From the NCBI GenBank assembly GCA_003649495.1, contig QMRZ01000082.1, positions 1 through 6,807 of the forward strand: a stretch of DNA of 6,807 bases. Direction: 5' to 3'. Origin of the DNA: Thermoprotei archaeon (GTDB lineage Archaea; Thermoproteota; Thermoprotei; Thermofilales; Thermofilaceae). Below are positions 5,698 through 6,807 of the stretch, one piece after another. The position numbers and the translations under genes were made by a program. How positions within the stretch are numbered: position 1 is the stretch's first letter; each line of letters begins with the position of its first letter. Under the pieces are notes generated by a model. That model did no database searches. It was not told the DNA's origin and worked only from the letters and a program-made list of their open reading frames with translations.

Positions 5698-6074
5698 TGC
5701 CGCTCGCCGAGCGCTCAGTCAGGAGCCTAGCTAGGCTCGGCGACGCCATAGTCAAGTACCTGGCCTCAGCTTTGCTGACACTGCACGCTGGCGTGCCAAG
5801 AGGCATTAAGGTGGCTGATAAGCTGCTGCGGGAAGTAGCGCTAGGAGAGGGGCTCCACAGGCGCGGTCAGCTGAGGCCTGAGGACCTATTTGAGGCGCTC
5901 GTGGGCTACGCGTGGCTGAGGGGCGTGAAGACTGAGCACATGCTCAAGGTCATGTGCTCGCCAGCGCTGGGGGCCGAGTCGGAGGAGGAGGCCTTGAAGA
6001 GGGGGCTGGCGGCATTGCTCAGGGATATCCTGCGCAACGACTGGGCTAGCGAAGTGATAGGCAGCACTGGCTAA
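5697..6074 (+). CDS. Small single-domain RNase III-like protein
   Basis: A protein of 125 residues that appears to be just one RNase III catalytic domain, without a double-stranded-RNA-binding domain. It has SLARLGDAIV (10-19), matching the RNase III signature around its catalytic Asp (D16), and EDLFEALVGYAWLRG (62-76), matching the second cluster with D63 and E66. The Glu that precedes LGD in classical RNase III is Ala here, as in bacterial Mini-III (MrnC). Like other RNase III domains it would act as a dimer on double-stranded RNA; rRNA or tRNA maturation is inferred from the neighbours. The start overlaps the rpoL stop by one base with only weak upstream complementarity, so coupling is likely. 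It is the last gene of the plus-strand block. The assignment to small archaeal RNase III-family proteins is by motif only. Confidence 0.75.
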   Translation: MPLAERSVRSLARLGDAIVKYLASALLTLHAGVPRGIKVADKLLREVALGEGLHRRGQLRPEDLFEALVGYAWLRGVKTEHMLKVMCSPALGAESEEEALKRGLAALLRDILRNDWASEVIGSTG

Positions 6075-6091
6075 GGGCCGGGGAGCCAGGC

Positions 6092-6099
6092 CTTTATAC
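6092..6099 (+). promoter_or_regulatory. TATA-like box before the methyltransferase remnant
   Basis: CTTTATAC lies 18 bases after the RNase III-like stop and would start a transcript near 6121. It fits the lost 5' end of the methyltransferase pseudogene, whose first plausible codon is GTG 6134, and marks the boundary of the preceding operon. No hairpin terminator is evident in this spacer. Confidence 0.45.
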
Positions 6100-6133
6100 T
6101 CTCGCCCCCTCTCCTCTAGCTGAAGAATACAGA

Positions 6134-6780
6134 GGTGGAAGCAGGGGATTCCGCGCGGTGCTGCTAACGTCTACGGTAAGCTGGCGAGCGTGGCTGTTAA
6201 ACCCCTCCACGAGCTAGTGGCTAGGGATGCTGCCCTGTTAAAGCCCGAGCGTGTGGTTGACGTGGGCTGCGGGCCCAGCGACTTATTACTGGAGCTCGTG
6301 GGCTGTAGCATTAGACTGTGGCTTTCTGCATCGCAGCCCGCCCAGAGCCGCGGCGACCCCCATCCACGGCTGATGCAGGAGGACACACCTCGAGACATTA
6401 AGCCACGGATCGGGTGAACGGCTTGAAGAATCTGTCTACTGCGTAGGGATCGGCATCTCGCGGGCCATGGCCCGCATCTTCTGGAGGAATGCAGCTCGGA
6501 GGGGGGTGAGGCATGGGGTGGCGTCGTAGTGGCTGATGCTCATAAGTTGCCACTACGCTACAGCTGCCCAGACCTCCTACCGTCGACGGGGACTCTACAC
6601 CACATCAGGAGGCCAGCTGACGTCTTCAGGGAGTGTGCCCGCGTGCTCGAGGGGAGGGGTGAGGCCTGGATGTATGAGTTCTCCCACGACGCTCCCCGAG
6701 CCGAGGTGGGGAGGACGGCTAGAGAGTTCAAGAGGCCCATCCTCTGCCTGAAGCTAGTCGCTGCCCAGGCACTGCCCTAG
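6134..6780 (+). pseudogene. Broken class I SAM-dependent methyltransferase (UbiE-like)
   Basis: Pieces of one methyltransferase lie in order but in different frames. Piece 1 (frame of 6190) reads NVYGKLASVAVKPLHELVAR and then the SAM-binding motif VVDVGCGPSDLLLELV, ending near 6300. Piece 2 (next frame, from about 6416) reads ERLEESVYCVGIGISRAMAR and then FWRNAARRGVRHGV. Piece 3 (back in the first frame, from 6523) reads VVVADAHKLPLRY, then STGTLHHIRRPADVFRECAR and GEAWMYEFSHDAP, and stops at TAG 6778. Intact relatives would have acidic VGIDIS where VGIGIS stands, and would continue past the TAG. The 5' end has no clear start: GTG 6134 is in a frame that stops at 6167, so a one-base loss near 6155 is likely. 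The lesions are this 5' shift, about 115 extra bases between pieces 1 and 2, a one-base loss near 6520 and the early stop. The substrate cannot be told. A sequencing or assembly artefact is possible, although every gene to the left is clean. Confidence 0.75.
6316..6408 (+). other. Nested inverted repeats in the extra sequence inside the pseudogene
   Basis: Three inverted repeats are nested on a common axis: CTGTGGCTT 6316-6324 with AAGCCACGG 6400-6408 (nine pairs, one T-G), CTGCATC 6326-6332 with GATGCAG 6372-6378 (seven exact pairs), and AGCCGCGG 6346-6353 with CCACGGCT 6364-6371 (one mismatch). The first two are one base apart on the left side and the last two abut on the right, so the stems can stack into a long irregular hairpin. 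It lies inside roughly 115 bases that interrupt an otherwise continuous methyltransferase reading. I found no tRNA pattern. It could be a miniature inverted-repeat insertion, a small structured RNA, or chance in GC-rich DNA. Confidence 0.4.
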
Positions 6781-6785
6781 TCGCT
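6754..6785 (+). repeat. Short direct repeat CTAGTCGCT, two copies
   Basis: CTAGTCGCT occurs at 6754-6762 and again at 6777-6785, 23 bases apart, and the flanking sequence repeats CCCAGGCA (6764-6771 and 6800-6807). The second copy contains the TAG that ends the pseudogene. This looks like a small local duplication with divergence at the 3' end of the broken gene. Confidence 0.45.
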
Positions 6786-6807
6786 ACTCCACAGCCTGCC
6801 CCAGGCA

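Noticed and set aside
6316..6408. tRNA gene in the foldable insert (a 7-bp outer stem resembles an acceptor stem)
   Set aside because: There is no T arm before the 3' strand of the outer stem, no D arm pattern, and the span is too long without a credible anticodon arm.
1..6807. CRISPR array, transposase, integrase, toxin-antitoxin or defence genes
   Set aside because: No regularly spaced repeats and no matching protein motifs were found on either strand; all intact genes are information-processing genes.

Overview
The window looks like a piece of a GC-rich genome from a hyperthermophilic archaeon of the Thermoproteota (crenarchaeal) lineage. The basis is a full set of archaeal information-processing proteins: TFB, a TFE-beta with a C-terminal cysteine cluster, Gar1, aRF1, Csl4 and Rpo11/RpoL. 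Supporting signs are strong use of AGG arginine codons, overlapping genes, GGTGA-type Shine-Dalgarno sites and AT-rich TATA-like boxes about 26 nt before predicted transcript starts. The genus cannot be fixed from the sequence alone.

Left block (minus strand, read from 2190 down to 45): gar1 (H/ACA snoRNP subunit), tfb (transcription factor B), a TFE-beta gene, and thpR (2'-5' RNA ligase / 2',3'-cyclic phosphodiesterase family). gar1 and tfb overlap by four bases, and TFE-beta and thpR are four bases apart. TFE-beta also has its own TATA-like box, so the block is probably two linked transcription units. Two general transcription initiation factors sit side by side here.

Centre: a divergent control region of about 120 bp (2191-2308) holds one promoter-like box for gar1 and another for prf1.

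Right block (plus strand, 2309-6074): prf1 (aRF1 release factor), a METTL5-like adenine-N6 rRNA methyltransferase, csl4 (exosome cap subunit), an uncharacterised archaeal protein that I tentatively place in DUF2067, rpoL (RNA polymerase subunit), and a small RNase III-domain protein. The last four are nearly or actually overlapping. The theme is translation termination, rRNA modification, RNA decay and processing, and RNA polymerase.

Right edge (6075-6807): a promoter-like TATA box followed by the wreck of a class I SAM-dependent methyltransferase gene. The family motifs are clear but are spread over two frames, with stops between them and roughly 115 bp of extra sequence between motif I and the next strand. 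That extra sequence contains three nested inverted repeats that could fold into one long hairpin. This pseudogene with its structured insert is the least ordinary part of the window. The remainder is a conserved archaeal housekeeping neighbourhood with some unusual details: NIKD in place of NIKS in aRF1, a shortened B-reader in TFB, and a glycine tail encoded across the rpoL ribosome-binding site.
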